Part shown: positions 12,301-23,360 of the stretch, one piece after another
Layout: each line of letters starts with the position of its first letter
How positions within the stretch are numbered: the stretch's first letter is position 1
Assembly (NCBI GenBank): GCA_014281115.1
Contig: JACONQ010000003.1
Coordinates: forward strand, 3,906,001 to 3,970,000
Length of the DNA: 64,000 bases
Source: Laburnicola sp. R22_1
Taxonomy: Eukaryota > Ascomycota > Dothideomycetes > Pleosporales > Didymosphaeriaceae
Direction of reading: 5' to 3'
The notes under the pieces: generated by a model
The model's database searches: none
Seen by the model: only the letters and a program-made list of their open reading frames with translations
What the model was told of the DNA's origin: nothing
Made by a program: the position numbers and the translations under genes

Positions 12301-12694
12301 AATCTTATGTTGATCATATGCCACGTGTGCATGCATCGTAAGACGTACCATCTGCCCCGACCTCGTTCGCGAACAGTCCATGTCGCGCGGTACCTTTGGG
12401 GTTGAACGTGGGCGAATTTGCGATCTCGCTACAACGCAAACCATACGCGCTTATGAGATTCGACACATCCGGTACGATGCCGCCGAATAAGATGCCTAAT
12501 TGCGCCGCTGTGAGATGCGACTGGCCTTCATCGGCGTCATTCCTCCTTCGAGCAGATAGAGATTGGCCAATATCCTGATACTCGCTTGGAGGCTGGACTT
12601 TGATGAGAGAAAAGTCGATGTGGAATCCAGCAAGCGCGATGTGGTTCTCGACCTGATTGGTCACGAGCGAGCCCTTGATTTGAGGTAGACTCAT
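9396..12694 (-). CDS. Large uncharacterised fungal protein
   Basis: Exons 12694-12349, 12233-11607 and 11545-9396 with GT-AG introns of 115 and 61 bp join into about 1,040 residues. The first true ATG is at 12694 (MSLPQIKG). I recognise no catalytic domain. Features: an N-terminal region with GLRCSEIANSP and GADGTAVWAAATSGAPAIAV, a long mixed alpha/beta body, two Cys close together near the C-terminus (CWQCC), and an acidic Ser/Asp/Glu tail (SDDEGSDSETEE) ending NIVYIL. No clear membrane segments. Similar long hypothetical proteins seem common in Dothideomycetes, which is my recollection of the family pattern. It is divergent from the PSO2 gene, with which it may share a promoter. Confidence 0.8.
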
Positions 12695-13591
12695 TGTGAG
12701 AGTGTCCAAACGTCAGGTTGAGAAATTGGGACGAAGAGGAATAAGGAGACAAAAGACGAGTGTATTGTGCATGCTTTTAAGAGTTTGCGAGCGGCATCAG
12801 GCTGAGGCAGTGCGGTAACGGATACGATGATGACGCGGCGTCTTGCAAGGCTGAATGCACACAACAGGAAGACATATTGAATGTCACCAAGAAAGCACTG
12901 GGAAGCGGAAGAGGAGAAACGATTGCAGCTTCAGGTCGTGTGGATGGATGAGACGTTTGAGTAGATGGAAATGGCAAGAACGGACCGGATCAATCAGCGT
13001 CACGTGAAGATTCGGCGTCTTGGCATTAGAATTCACACGTGACACCGTTTGCCAGTGGTCAGAAATGAATATATGAGGAGGACGCACTAGTGTTCTTACC
13101 CATCCAATATTGTGCTCAGGTGCCCATAATAAGGCAGATAGGTCTTCACATGTTCCTCTTCAAGATTTTTAGGTTTTCGTACGCTGGACTCAAAAGTTGG
13201 GTACAAGACGGCTTAACTATCTACCTCTTTACCCTGAGCGCATTATCCACATATAATTCACTCTTGCATACCACCTTGCAACTTGTGAAACGCTCGAGTC
13301 ACCCCAAGCACCACTACGCCTGCCTACCGCGAATCGCAACCCCGTAAGCCAATATGGCGCACTAGCGAGTCACGTGCACGCGCGTTCTCTTGGCGATCGT
13401 CCAGCGCACTTTCAAATGTTGCCTCCCGCCATTCACGCGCCGCAACACACGACTACCTATCGCAACCGCGACTATGTGAAGATCCTGCCAATTTTCCGAA
13501 GCCCGCGAGAGAATCGTGCGATTCCCACTTGACGCCATCTACCGGCCGACTTCCCTCGCCACCCCGCTCCTCTCCTGCCACTACCGCAACC
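12695..13591. promoter_or_regulatory. Divergent intergenic region between uncharacterised gene and PSO2
   Basis: 897 bp separate two divergent start codons. No convincing gene lies inside. CACGTG-type cores occur (for example GTCACGTG near 13002 and 13370), which are candidate bHLH/bZIP sites. Co-regulation of the pair is inference. Confidence 0.45.
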
Positions 13592-16183
13592 ATGCCCGCC
13601 AAAGCCACGCCCAGGAAGACGGCACCCAGGCCGAAAGCGGCATCTTCGCATACCAAAAAAGCGCCGACCCAGACGACGCTCGTTCCGACCGACTGGGGCA
13701 AGAAAGCCGCCGCGAACAATGCACGCCTCAAGCCCAAGGCCACGCCCAACGGCAATATCAAGGCCTTTTTCAAAAAGGCGGAGGAGCAGAACAACATGAT
13801 ATTTTTCCAAGAGCGCGGCGGAAAACCCACCATCGTGATCGACGACGATGACGAAGGTGAAGTGGTAGGCGGGTGGAAGGATGAAGTGCAGGAGAGAGAC
13901 AACGGCGGAGAGCGATACAATGAGAGCGGCGGGAGCTTCAAGAGGCGGAAGCTTAGCGACGGAATGCCTGCGCCAGCATGCTCACCGCCTCCACCAGAAG
14001 CGGACACTGGGCTGAAGGCACCCCCGGCGGACGCTGGTGAACAGAGTCTCCAGGCCCGTAGGAAGGTCGGCCCCTTTGTGGACGACTCGGAGTCCGAGGC
14101 GGAGGAAGCAATACCGTTCCTCCGAAGAGGTACGATGATACGGAAGCAAACATGCGAAGACAGTGCCGAATCTAAACCATCCGAGGAGTTGGCTCCCGCA
14201 GATGGCCCCGCGCCACCCATCGCACACGTGCCGCCGTTGCTCAAATCGGAAGAAACCTCGCAGTTTGGGGCAGAGGACTTTGACGAGTTCGAAGGGTTGG
14301 AAGACGAGGATCTGCTCGAGGGCGAAGAGGTTGACGAGCGACGATGGATGCAGGAACAACAGAGGATGGAGATGGCAGAAGCTGGCTTCGAGGGCGATCC
14401 TGACGATTTCGATCCCCCGCCCCTGTTTCCCGAGGATATACACGGCGAGAGTACTGCCAACGGTGCCAATGACAGCGACGCGCCACCTTGTCCTATCTGC
14501 AGTACCAGTCTGGTGGGTCTGTCCGAACAAGAGCTTTCTGAGCACGTGAATGCCTGTTTGGATGGCAAACCTCTACCGCTACCGAAGGCGAAGGAGGTGA
14601 AGAAGGAGCAGACGCTGCCAGCGACCACGAATCACAACATGTTCAAGCGACCACCGCGCCCGGCACGGCCTGCACAGGAGAACCCATTCCAGCTGGGGGA
14701 GTCAAGCGCGGCACCCAAGTCGGCCTTCTCCAAGCTAATGTCAGCTCATACCGAAGACGCCGCATGGGCCTCTGCAGCTGCAGCAGAGTCAGCGGCAAGA
14801 GGAAAGCCGTCTTACCAACGAACTTGTCCTTTCTACAAGATCATGCTGGGTTTCTATATCTGCGTAGACGCTTTCCGGTACGGTGCCGTCAAAGGGCAGA
14901 ATGCGTATTTTCTCAGCCACTTCCACAGTGACCACTACATTGGACTAACAGCATCGTGGAGTCATGGTCCAATATATTGTAGCAAGGTGACAGGGAACCT
15001 GGTTCGGCAGCAACTGCGCGTAGACCCGAAGTGGGTGGTGGATCTGGACTTCGAGATGAAGACCGAAGTCCCAGGTACTGAAGGCGTCCACGTTACTATG
15101 ATCTCAGCGAACCACTGTCCCGGTAGCTCCCTGTTCCTGTTTGAGAAGGAGACCGGCAAGGGGAAGAATCCAAAACTGCAGCGTGTGCTTCATTGCGGAG
15201 ACTTCAGAGCATGCCAATCCCATATTGAGCATCCATTGCTAAAACCCGAGGTGGTCGATGCGGTGAGTGGGAATAGCAGGCAGCAGAAACTCGACGTGTG
15301 CTATCTGGACACCACCTACCTCAATCCAAAGTATGCCTTTCCACCTCAACACCAGGTCATTCAAGCCTGCGCCGACATGTGCGTCAGCTTGAACAAAGAG
15401 AAGATTGACGACAAGGACGGCTGGGAAAAGATGAAGAAAGGTCGGGCTGGTGAAGGCATGGTCAAGTTCATTCAAAAGGCCGCTGACGCAGAGGCGGACG
15501 CTGAAACCAAAGAGCTTACTGCGACGAGTTCTACCAATATCGGCGTGAACAAGAGACAAGGCAAGCTACTTGTTGTAGTCGGGACCTACAGCATCGGCAA
15601 AGAGCGAATATGCATCGGCATTGCCAATGCCCTCGGCAGCAAGATCTACGCCCCAGCCAACAAGCAACGAATCTGTCGCGCGCTGGAAGATCCCGAGCTC
15701 GACGCCCTCCTCACATCCGATCCGCGCGAAGCCCAAGTCCACATGACGCCGCTCTTCGAGATCCGCGCCGAAACCCTCGACGACTACCTCCGCGAATTCA
15801 ACGACCGCTTCTCCCGCGCCGTCGGCTTCCGCCCCTCAGGCTGGAACTACCGCCCGCCCAACAGCCGCTTCACCGAGTCGCCTTCCGTCCAGACGGTCCT
15901 CCACTCGCAAAACTGGAAGAGCCAGTTCTCGATGCGCGATCTCACGCCGCAGCGCGGCAGCACGAATCGAGCCACGTGTTTCGGGGTGCCGTATAGCGAG
16001 CATAGCAGTTTTAGGGAGTTGACCATGTTTTGTTGTGCGTTGCGGATTGACAGGATTATTCCTACGGTTAATGTGGGGAATGCGAAGGCGAGGGAGAAGA
16101 TGAAGGCGTGGTGTGAGAGGTGGGCGGTGGAGAAGAAGAAGAATGGGCTGTTTAGGTTGGGGGTGGGTGGGTGTGGGTGGTAG
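13592..16183 (+). CDS. PSO2: DNA interstrand cross-link repair nuclease PSO2/SNM1
   Basis: Single exon, 863 residues, start ATG at 13592 after GCAACC. Domain order: a PIP-box-like segment (NIKAFFKK, near residue 56), an acidic linker, a UBZ4-type zinc finger (CPICSTSL ... H-x3-C, about residues 299-323), then the metallo-beta-lactamase domain with HFHSDHYIG (about 444, HxHxDH metal motif), SANHCPGS, HCGDFRAC (about 536) and YLDTTY. The beta-CASP part carries GTYSIGKERI and the terminal YSEHSSF motif. It is the 5' exonuclease that unhooks interstrand cross-links in the nucleus. PIP and UBZ motifs suggest recruitment to PCNA and ubiquitinated partners. All core metal ligands are visible, so it should be active. 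Confidence 0.97.
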   Translation: MPAKATPRKTAPRPKAASSHTKKAPTQTTLVPTDWGKKAAANNARLKPKATPNGNIKAFFKKAEEQNNMIFFQERGGKPTIVIDDDDEGEVVGGWKDEVQERDNGGERYNESGGSFKRRKLSDGMPAPACSPPPPEADTGLKAPPADAGEQSLQARRKVGPFVDDSESEAEEAIPFLRRGTMIRKQTCEDSAESKPSEELAPADGPAPPIAHVPPLLKSEETSQFGAEDFDEFEGLEDEDLLEGEEVDERRWMQEQQRMEMAEAGFEGDPDDFDPPPLFPEDIHGESTANGANDSDAPPCPICSTSLVGLSEQELSEHVNACLDGKPLPLPKAKEVKKEQTLPATTNHNMFKRPPRPARPAQENPFQLGESSAAPKSAFSKLMSAHTEDAAWASAAAAESAARGKPSYQRTCPFYKIMLGFYICVDAFRYGAVKGQNAYFLSHFHSDHYIGLTASWSHGPIYCSKVTGNLVRQQLRVDPKWVVDLDFEMKTEVPGTEGVHVTMISANHCPGSSLFLFEKETGKGKNPKLQRVLHCGDFRACQSHIEHPLLKPEVVDAVSGNSRQQKLDVCYLDTTYLNPKYAFPPQHQVIQACADMCVSLNKEKIDDKDGWEKMKKGRAGEGMVKFIQKAADAEADAETKELTATSSTNIGVNKRQGKLLVVVGTYSIGKERICIGIANALGSKIYAPANKQRICRALEDPELDALLTSDPREAQVHMTPLFEIRAETLDDYLREFNDRFSRAVGFRPSGWNYRPPNSRFTESPSVQTVLHSQNWKSQFSMRDLTPQRGSTNRATCFGVPYSEHSSFRELTMFCCALRIDRIIPTVNVGNAKAREKMKAWCERWAVEKKKNGLFRLGVGGCGW

Positions 16184-16832
16184 AGTGGGTTGGTTTTGAT
16201 TGGTACGGTATTTGGACGGGTGGTTGGAGGTTTTGTTGCTGGGAAACGCTTCATGGTTAGTGTGTATAATAGTGATATAGGCGGTGAATAGATATGCACT
16301 GTAAACATGGGGGACTTGGGAGATGTTTTTGAGATTCTATATCTATAATGCTTGTCCATTGCCTGCTCGTATCGGCAACGCCCGCCTCCCACGCATACCC
16401 AACGAACCTCCACCTTCTCACACCACATACCCCTAAGCCAGAGAATAGCATACATTAAGCAGAGTGGGTAGACTGTACAGAGATAAAATTCCAGAAAACT
16501 TTAGGTGAAGGACAAGGAAACAAATCTACCGCGGCCAAAGCGCGGCTCCTCAATGAAAGCACCCCGAGTGAAAAGCGCATCATCATTGTGCGAATATCTT
16601 CTGTTCACTCTCGCTTACTTGCCCGCCTGCTTGCTACACCTGGGCGGTATCAGAATCCAGCCGCCCAGCTACGTACACGTTAGTTAGATAACTCACCGCC
16701 ACGCACGCTGGACTCAAGTCACCTACCAACAAACATCAAGGCTCAACTCCCTCAACCCACCAGCCAGCCATACAGTCGAGAAACCCCACCCACAACGCCG
16801 TGCGCCCACTCAGCCTTCCGTCGCGCACACAA

Positions 16833-17300
16833 ATGTCTGCACCAGCTCCCGCGCCCACACCCCCAACAACTGCAACAGCAACAACAACACTACCACCGTC
16901 CCCCACCCCCACCAAAACCCCCTTCCGCCAGCACCTCCTCAACATCGCGCTCCTCCTCCTCCTCCTCCTCTCCGGCATCCCCAGCGCCATAACCGCAACC
17001 TACTTCGGCGCCCGCGAACTCCACCGCCCCTGGCACGCCTACCACGTCGCCATCTACCTCGTCCTCGTCCCGTGGGACCTGCTCTGGCTGCTATTTTTTC
17101 TCTTCTTGGTCCTGCTTGGCGTGGAGGTGGTGGTTGAGCGTCGGGTGGAGAGGCGTGTGAGGTGGCATCGGGCGCGGGTGAGGGGGGCGACGAGGGCGAG
17201 GGCGACGGAGGAGGAGGTGGTGGGGGAGTTGGCGAGGGCGGGGTTGGGGTTTGAGGGGGTGGGGATGGGGATGGGGAATGAAGCTTGTAGGTATGTATGA
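16833..17300 (+). CDS. Small membrane protein, two predicted helices
   Basis: 155 residues from the ATG at 16833. A Pro/Thr-rich head of about 40 residues is followed by a Leu-rich hydrophobic helix (LLNIALLLLLLLSGIPSAI), a polar loop (YFGARELHRPWHAYHV) and a second hydrophobic stretch (LVLVPWDLLWLLFFLFLVLL). A strongly basic Arg-rich tail follows. The layout fits a small integral membrane protein with a cytosolic basic tail. No family is recognised. GC-rich low-complexity sequence at both ends reduces confidence, but the two hydrophobic stretches and the polar loop look selected. Confidence 0.5.
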   Translation: MSAPAPAPTPPTTATATTTLPPSPTPTKTPFRQHLLNIALLLLLLLSGIPSAITATYFGARELHRPWHAYHVAIYLVLVPWDLLWLLFFLFLVLLGVEVVVERRVERRVRWHRARVRGATRARATEEEVVGELARAGLGFEGVGMGMGNEACRYV

Positions 17301-17934
17301 GGGTAGGGTGGAGAGGAAGTCTGGGGTGCGAGAAGAGGGTGCTGTTTGGGGTGGATGGGATGTTTTGGCTGCTAGGTGCTAGAAGAAGGGTATTAGCTGT
17401 ATCTGGCTTGTGGAGTGCTTTGGGGTTGTTTTCGATACTGTTCTTGCATTGTAGGCGCCATGTGCAGACGGTCTGGCTCTTGCATATCTGGTTCTACGTT
17501 TGGATGGTCGGAGAAAAAGCTTAGGTGCGGGATCTGGGAGTATGATATGATAAGTAATGTTGGTTCTATGGTAGGTGCTGAACTAGCATGGCAACATGCG
17601 CGTGTGTGTTGTTGTTCTTCTGGGCTTTTTGTGGTGGTTCAGTGTAGGATGGGGGATGGTAGGCTTGGTAGAATACTAATATTAACGACGACTTTATAGA
17701 CGTCGCCGTGTTTAATAGAGGTGATGTTCTTGATAGGAAATACCCAGGTTTGCGTGATTTCGGATACTTGTTTCCGCGAGAGGCAGGTGCAATGCCCGGG
17801 GTCAACATATGGCAACTGCATGAAGACCAGGACGAGCCTTGAATCTCTGCGATTATTCATGTCCGCGCAGTCCCAACAAGCACCAATACGCATCGAACCC
17901 CTGGATACCGGTAAAATATTCCGTCGGCCGAAAG
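17301..17934. other. Intergenic, no supported gene
   Basis: No family-like frame is seen. It separates the small membrane protein from the upstream control region of the carboxylesterase. Confidence 0.5.
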
Positions 17935-17949
17935 TGTGGGGACCCCACA
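17935..17949. promoter_or_regulatory. 15-bp palindrome with paired SYGGRG (CreA-type) cores
   Basis: TGTGGGG-A-CCCCACA is a perfect inverted repeat. Each arm contains GTGGGG, which fits the CreA consensus SYGGRG. It lies 366 bp upstream of the carboxylesterase start. Carbon-catabolite control is inference. Confidence 0.4.
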
Positions 17950-18197
17950 TTTGGGCAGAGGCATCCTTGTTAGTGCAAGTAGCATCGGCCGAATTTATCG
18001 ACCGTCCGCTTATAAGTTCTGCTACACCAATCACGTTCACGATGGACTCGATGACGCACTACTCGCTGTTCCGTTTGCACTACCTTTCTCCGAGCGCCAT
18101 CCTAGCTGAGATCGTCGTTCCCAAATACTTGGACGCTGCCGGCCCCTCGCGAAAAAAGGAACATTTGAACCCCATTGAACCAAGATAAGCCTTCGGA

Positions 18198-18249
18198 CGG
18201 TGACCGTTCCTTCGGTTCGCTGCCGACAGATAGGAGTCGTGAGTATAAG
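18198..18249 (+). promoter_or_regulatory. Proximal promoter of carboxylesterase: CGG(N3)CCG and TATAAG
   Basis: CGGTGACCG at 18198-18206 is an inverted CGG triplet pair of the kind bound by Zn2Cys6 dimers. TATAAG at 18244-18249 lies 66 bp before the ATG, a plausible core promoter. Confidence 0.4.
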
Positions 18250-18314
18250 GGCGCGCGACTCCGCATATTCGGTTCCCACCCCAGCTCTCGCTCAGCTCGC
18301 ATTTCGTGACCAAC

Positions 18315-20120
18315 ATGTGGAACCTGCTCGTGGGCCTGCTGTCTCTGACTGCGGCTGTTTCAGCGACGCCGACGGACAATACGCCTACTGCCTGTGTGAA
18401 GAATGGTACCCTTACGGGGGTTTACAATCCGACGTACGACCAGGATTACTTCCTTGGAGTTCCGTTTGCTCAACCACCCGTCGGCGATCTCCGGTTTCGA
18501 CAGGCCCAGTCGCTGAATACGACATGGAAGGGTGTACGCGACGCTAAAGAGTACTCAAAGCTTTGCGTGGGATATGGGGTATTCGACATCGCGTCCGCTT
18601 TTATGTCGTTGAGCTAATACGGTATTGGCAGCTCGATCAAACATTCTACGAAGCATCAGAAGATTGTCTTTACCTCAACGTTGTACGTCCGGCCGGCTAT
18701 AAGAACGAGAGCCTACCCGTGGGTTTTTGGATACATGGTGGAGGTTTGTGGAACTTGGATGTTTGATTTAATTGTCATGCTAAATGATATTAGGGTTCCA
18801 GAACGGTGGCGGTCCGGACCAACGGTACAATCTTTCCTTCATTGTAGAACAGTCGGTTGCGATTGGAAAGCCTATCATCGCCGTCTCAATCAACTATCGC
18901 CTCAGCATTTGGGGCTTTTCTAGCTCGAACGAGCTCGCGCAAGACGGCGCGCTTAACATTGGTCTTAGGGATCAGCGTCTCGCCTTGCACTGGGTTCAAG
19001 AGAACATCAAGGCCTTTGGTGGTGATCCTAGGAAAGTGACGATCTGGGGAGAGTCTGCAGGAGCTGCTAGCGTTGGATATCAAGTAGGTACTTCGAAGAG
19101 GCTGTCCAGATCGTGTGCTAACGGTCACAGCTCACTGCTTACCGCGGCCGCAACGATAACTTGTTCCACGCAGCGATCATGCAATCCGGTGGACCTATCC
19201 TCTTCGGCGCACAAGGCGGTCCGAACAACACGCAATCAGCATTCGACGCAATCGTCTCGCAAGTCGGCTGCGAAACCGCCACGGACCGCCTCCAATGCCT
19301 CCGCGAAGTGCCCTTCGACCTTCTAAACGGAACAATGAGTGGTCCACTACCAACACCCGGCTTCGGCATGGTCACTGACGGCGACTTCGTCCAAGACTAC
19401 GGGAGTGCCCAACTCAAGCTTGGCCAATTCGCCAAAGTCCCCATCATCATCGGCACCAACAGCGACGAAGGCGCCTCAGTCGCCCCCTACGGCATCAACA
19501 CAACCAACCAGTTCAAAGAAAAACTCTCCGCCCTCCCCGAACCCTTCCAAAACGCCATCCTAGAAGCCTACCCCGACGACCTGAGCGTCAACGTCATCGC
19601 CAGCCTCGGCAACAACCGCCCATCCTCCAGCTTCGGCAAGCAATTCCGCCGCGTAGCCTCCTACTACGGCGACCTATACTTCATCGCCCCCGCCCGACAA
19701 ACCGCCACCGAATGGGCCTCGCACGGCGTCCCCGCCTACGCCTTCCGCTTCAACGGCGAGCAAAAAGTCTTCGCCCCCGAACTCCGCGTCAGCCACTTCA
19801 AAGAAATCCCGTACGTGTTCCGGAACATCGAGGGCGTCGGCTCACGCCCTGATATCAAGCCTTTTACAGGCTTGGGACAAAACTATATCGATTTGGCGTA
19901 CTTTATGAGTTCCACGTGGGCGAGTTTCATCCATGATTTGGATCCGAATACGTTTAAGGGGAGGAGTGAGGAGATTCCCGAGTGGCCTAGGTATGATCTG
20001 GGGGAGCCTAGGGATTTTATCTTCGATGCGAATGTTACGAGTTTTGTGGAGGGGGATACGTATCGGAAGGTGGGGATGGAGCTTATTAATCAGAATGCGG
20101 TGAAAGTTTATAAGAGGTAG
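18315..20120 (+). CDS. Secreted type-B carboxylesterase/lipase
   Basis: Four exons (18315-18578, 18632-18743, 18794-19083, 19131-20120), introns 47-53 bp, 551 residues. Signal peptide: MWNLLVGLLSLTAAVSA. Alpha/beta-hydrolase features in order: GVPFAQPPVGDLRF, EDCLYLNV with its Cys, the oxyanion loop HGGG, the nucleophile elbow GESAGA (Ser about 213), the acid in NSDEGA (Glu about 335) and the catalytic His in VSHFKEIPYVF (His about 444). The triad is therefore complete. It should hydrolyse ester bonds in extracellular substrates such as plant-derived esters or lipids; true substrate unknown. The promoter contains candidate CreA and Zn2Cys6 sites. Confidence 0.95.
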
Positions 20121-20297
20121 GGAAGTAAGGTGTAGAAGATAGAGAAAACCTATGCTTTAATACGAGATTCGTGAAATCTCGTTTGATTATAAATAATTAC
20201 CCATAACGTGCAGAAACTCTGTACACCAACTTGCGCACCTATCCATCCAAACTCAAAAAGAATGAAAAATCTGAATTAACGCCCTACCCCTCCCTTC

Positions 20298-20591
20298 TCA
20301 GCCCTCCAATTCCTTACTATCAACCTCACTCCCACACTCCTCCTCAGTGAACCTCCCGCAATTATAACACCACCCTCCACTACCAGATTGCTGTAACCCA
20401 CAGCTACCACATTTCCACCCTAGCGTCGCAATAGGAACCACATACTCGGTTTGATCGCATGCGTCGGTGGAGTTCCCGCAGCTGTTGCGCCATCCGCCGT
20501 TGCCGCCTTGTTTGAGGCTGCAGTGGCTGCAGCACCAGGCGTGCGTGATGATTGGGAATGCGTGGGGGATGGGGGTCTTTGGGGTGTACAT
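20298..20591 (-). CDS. Small Cys-rich protein with two zinc-ribbon-like repeats
   Basis: 97 residues, ATG at 20591. Two related blocks are visible: WCCSHCSLKQGGNGGW...C and WKCGSCGLQQSGSGGWCYNC. The second keeps a full C-x2-C ... C-x2-C set, as in small zinc ribbons. The first has Ser in place of one of the second-pair cysteines (RNSCG). The core W-x-C-x2-C-x-L-x-Q resembles RanBP2-like or related ribbon modules, but I cannot name the family. No signal peptide, so an intracellular binding module is likely. Its tail-to-tail arrangement with the esterase gene leaves only 177 bp between the stops. Confidence 0.5.
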   Translation of the reverse strand: MYTPKTPIPHAFPIITHAWCCSHCSLKQGGNGGWRNSCGNSTDACDQTEYVVPIATLGWKCGSCGLQQSGSGGWCYNCGRFTEEECGSEVDSKELEG

Positions 20592-21194
20592 TCTTAGCTT
20601 GGGGGTATGTCGTTGTTGGTTGGTTTTGGGGTTGGGGTTGGATTGTGGTTTGTACTAGGGCTGGATGGATGGGGCATTTCCATTCTTGTTATAATTCGGT
20701 GCAGATGCATTGTGTATTGGAGTATGGAGTGATGGCACTAGTCCAAGAAATGTGGCTTTGCAATAAAGGGTGGTTCTTTGTATCATCGTGGCAGTGGCGT
20801 GGTAGTTTGGTTGGGCTTTCTTTGGAACAAAGGCATGTATGCGCTGCGTTATCGGTAATTATATCGAGCTTTGTTGTGAAGCCCTCCATGGATAAAGGCG
20901 CGATGGTTCTGGTCATGGGTTGGGGATAACCGGATGAGTGGGAACATGAGACTGAATGGGGCAGATCGTCATCATTTCCTACAATTGACCTGTTTTCTTT
21001 TGCAATCACTTTAAGAATGACAAGCAGATGTCCTCGAGTCTTTGACTTCAGATCACGCTACCATGGAATATCGGATTAGCAGGAGGTAAGGTACGTCTGG
21101 AGAAAGTGGAAGTACTACATCCTGAAGACAGGGCTCACTCGCACAGTGTTAGACTTAGGAAGTTCTCAATTTATTCAAAGGAATTTGTGTGCTC

Positions 21195-21638
21195 TTAGGT
21201 AGAAAGGTGCATGTCTGAAAGTCTGTAAAAGGCTGGGCGGGCTACAAACAGAAACGAGTGATTGAGATGCACTTTTGGGAGGAAGCAGGTAGCTGAATTT
21301 CCCAAAACGTACGCATTGAGCTTCTGAAAATTGGCGTCAATGAGCCACTGCTCGGTGACCTCAGTGAACCCCTGTCCAGTTTGCGAGTCGTCGCAAAGGA
21401 AATAGCGCTTGGTTTCGAGCGGGCCAAAATTGACCTGCTTGACCACCGGAGCATAGGTAGATGACGATACATCGACCGGAGGATTCTGCGCATCGACTCC
21501 TCGGAAATAGTCTTGTTCTTGTAAGGGCGGGCCCCAGAGCAACAAAAGATTGAAGACATGATACTGAGGATAGTGAAGTGAGCAGATATGACCGGACTGG
21601 TGCTCGACCTCCAGCATTTTCAAGCTATATATGTACAT
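21195..21638 (-). CDS. Unrecognised open frame, possibly a gene
   Basis: 147 residues from an ATG at 21638. It has a balanced composition and a few hydrophobic stretches but no recognised motif. No introns or neighbours support it. It may be a remnant or a chance frame. The surrounding 20,592-21,996 region otherwise holds nothing that I can support. Confidence 0.25.
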   Translation of the reverse strand: MYIYSLKMLEVEHQSGHICSLHYPQYHVFNLLLLWGPPLQEQDYFRGVDAQNPPVDVSSSTYAPVVKQVNFGPLETKRYFLCDDSQTGQGFTEVTEQWLIDANFQKLNAYVLGNSATCFLPKVHLNHSFLFVARPAFYRLSDMHLST

Positions 21639-21996
21639 GGATTCGTTTGTGAGGCCTACCGCAACAGTAATGTCACGAGCAAATGGTAAAAGCCAGATTG
21701 CGCAGTAACTTTCTTAGTGGCCGGTCAACTGAGGCCTACCAACTGAGGCCTACCATGAAAAGCTTCCACCGGCGTTTTATGCGTCATGCGTGCGTAATCT
21801 TCAGTCTGAGGCCTACCTTTGTACGACTACTACCCCGCACCCAACCACAAAAGAACGTCACACCACTCAACCTGCTATAGTTTCAACAATCACATTGAGC
21901 GCCCGAGACACTACTGTCAAACCTCCTCTCATATACGACTGGGTTCTCTTTCGGTGCTTTGTCCCGACGGGCGCGCGCCGAATCTCTTTGATATAA

Positions 21997-22721
21997 ATCC
22001 CCCAATTATTCACCATTTATTATGACGATGAATTTCTAAATCATGAGGTTGATGATCTTCTTGGCATCGCTAAAGAGGATCATCAACTTGATGACTTCTC
22101 TTCATACATCCAACCAAGTACACCGACATCAAACTTCAACAATACATGGCAAATTCTAGGCGAACTAGACAGCTTGCACAAATATCCACTCCTCGATCAA
22201 GAAGACACTCAAGATCATCCCTCCGACGACATCGACATCTCCAGATTCGAGCCTCCGCTATCACAGCAGTCAACACACCGTGCGGCTCTGTTGCGCCCAC
22301 AGCATCCCGAGCGCATTGGACACCATAACAGCTCCAAATCATTGAACTGTCCTGAATGCACCAAGGAATTCCCATCTCTAGGCAAGCTCAAGTGAGTACC
22401 AGTTGTCTTCCTGTTTAAGGAGTGGTATCCTGATTCAACGACAGTAAGCATATCAGGATTAAACACGCCAAACCATTCCGGTGTCCCGTTTTAGGCTGTG
22501 ACAGAAACAAGATCGGGTTTGGCCTCAAGAAAGATCTCCATAGGCATACCAAGTCTATCCATATCACTACGATGTCATACAAATGCTCAGCTTGTGGGAA
22601 AACAAACCCCCGCCGCGATAACATGAAACGGCATGTAAACTCCAACCGCCATGGGTGCAAGCAAGAGAAAGCGATGTTGGAGGTCGTGACGGAGAACAGA
22701 TTGGAAGATGTGACGGAATGA
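21997..22721 (+). CDS. C2H2 zinc finger protein, 5' end unresolved
   Basis: Two exons are clear: up to 22391 and 22445-22721, with a 53-bp GT-AG intron. The intron sits between the two halves of the first finger. Three finger units follow: CPECTKEFPSLGKLNKH, CPVLGCDRNKIGFGLKKDLH with RH-x4-H-like spacing, and CSACGKTNPRRDNMKRH. This arrangement is typical of fungal C2H2 proteins with a C-terminal finger cluster. Upstream is an acidic region (DDEFLNHEVDDLLG). The reading frame is open only back to a TAA at 21994 and contains no ATG before the fingers, so the start must lie in an upstream exon or be lost. Likely a nuclear transcription factor; could be 5'-truncated. Confidence 0.65.
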
Positions 22722-23360
22722 GCGACTCAGCTATGAATTGCTCCATGTATATAGCTGAATCTGAATACAAAGCCACCTCGTTCAGAAACTTCTATCCAGC
22801 CTATTTACCTTGTGAAATCGCTGCATATGCATTCATTGTTGCTACATATACAACTACAGGATAACGGGTTAATACAGTTGGCCTTGGTATTGCTTATCCT
22901 GAGGTGGCACATTGGACTAAAACTTTTATTCTAGTACTGTCCAGCCTTCGTCACACAAGCCCAGTCCACTAAATGATTTTGGCATCGCACGCCTTTCACC
23001 CCATGCCTAAAGCAGCGATCAATGCTTTTGGTAATTATAATGTCAACACCAATTCACCGAAAATACCCCCTCAATGGTGACCGCTAGTCGCCAGGCGGAT
23101 TACATTGTGTCCCAGTTCACCTAAAGGCCGCTGAGAGGCCAATTCAATACAATTGTCTTTATGCAAGTATCAAAAAGACATTATCGCGAACGGATAAACC
23201 TAGTTTCGTTCATGCGTTTCTGAGCAGGCTACGTTGGTTTTCAAGTTGTCTAAGAAACATTTTGATTTAAGAAGTAATCAATTGATGAATCAATTGGTAA
23301 TTGGCAATTCAGAGTGAAATTGGAATATCCACTGTTACTCTGCACAATGGTAGAGCCGGA
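22722..23360. other. Intergenic, no supported gene
   Basis: Slightly AT-rich spacer between the C2H2 gene and the 3' end of the AIG2-like pseudogene. Nothing recognisable. Confidence 0.5.

Noticed and set aside
13453..14628. Long Ser-rich frame on the minus strand over PSO2
   Set aside because: It is the antisense of the acidic/Ser-rich PSO2 N-terminus; low-complexity composition and no motifs.
17639..18188. Overlapping frames before the carboxylesterase
   Set aside because: No motifs; the region contains TATA and factor-site candidates and is better read as promoter.
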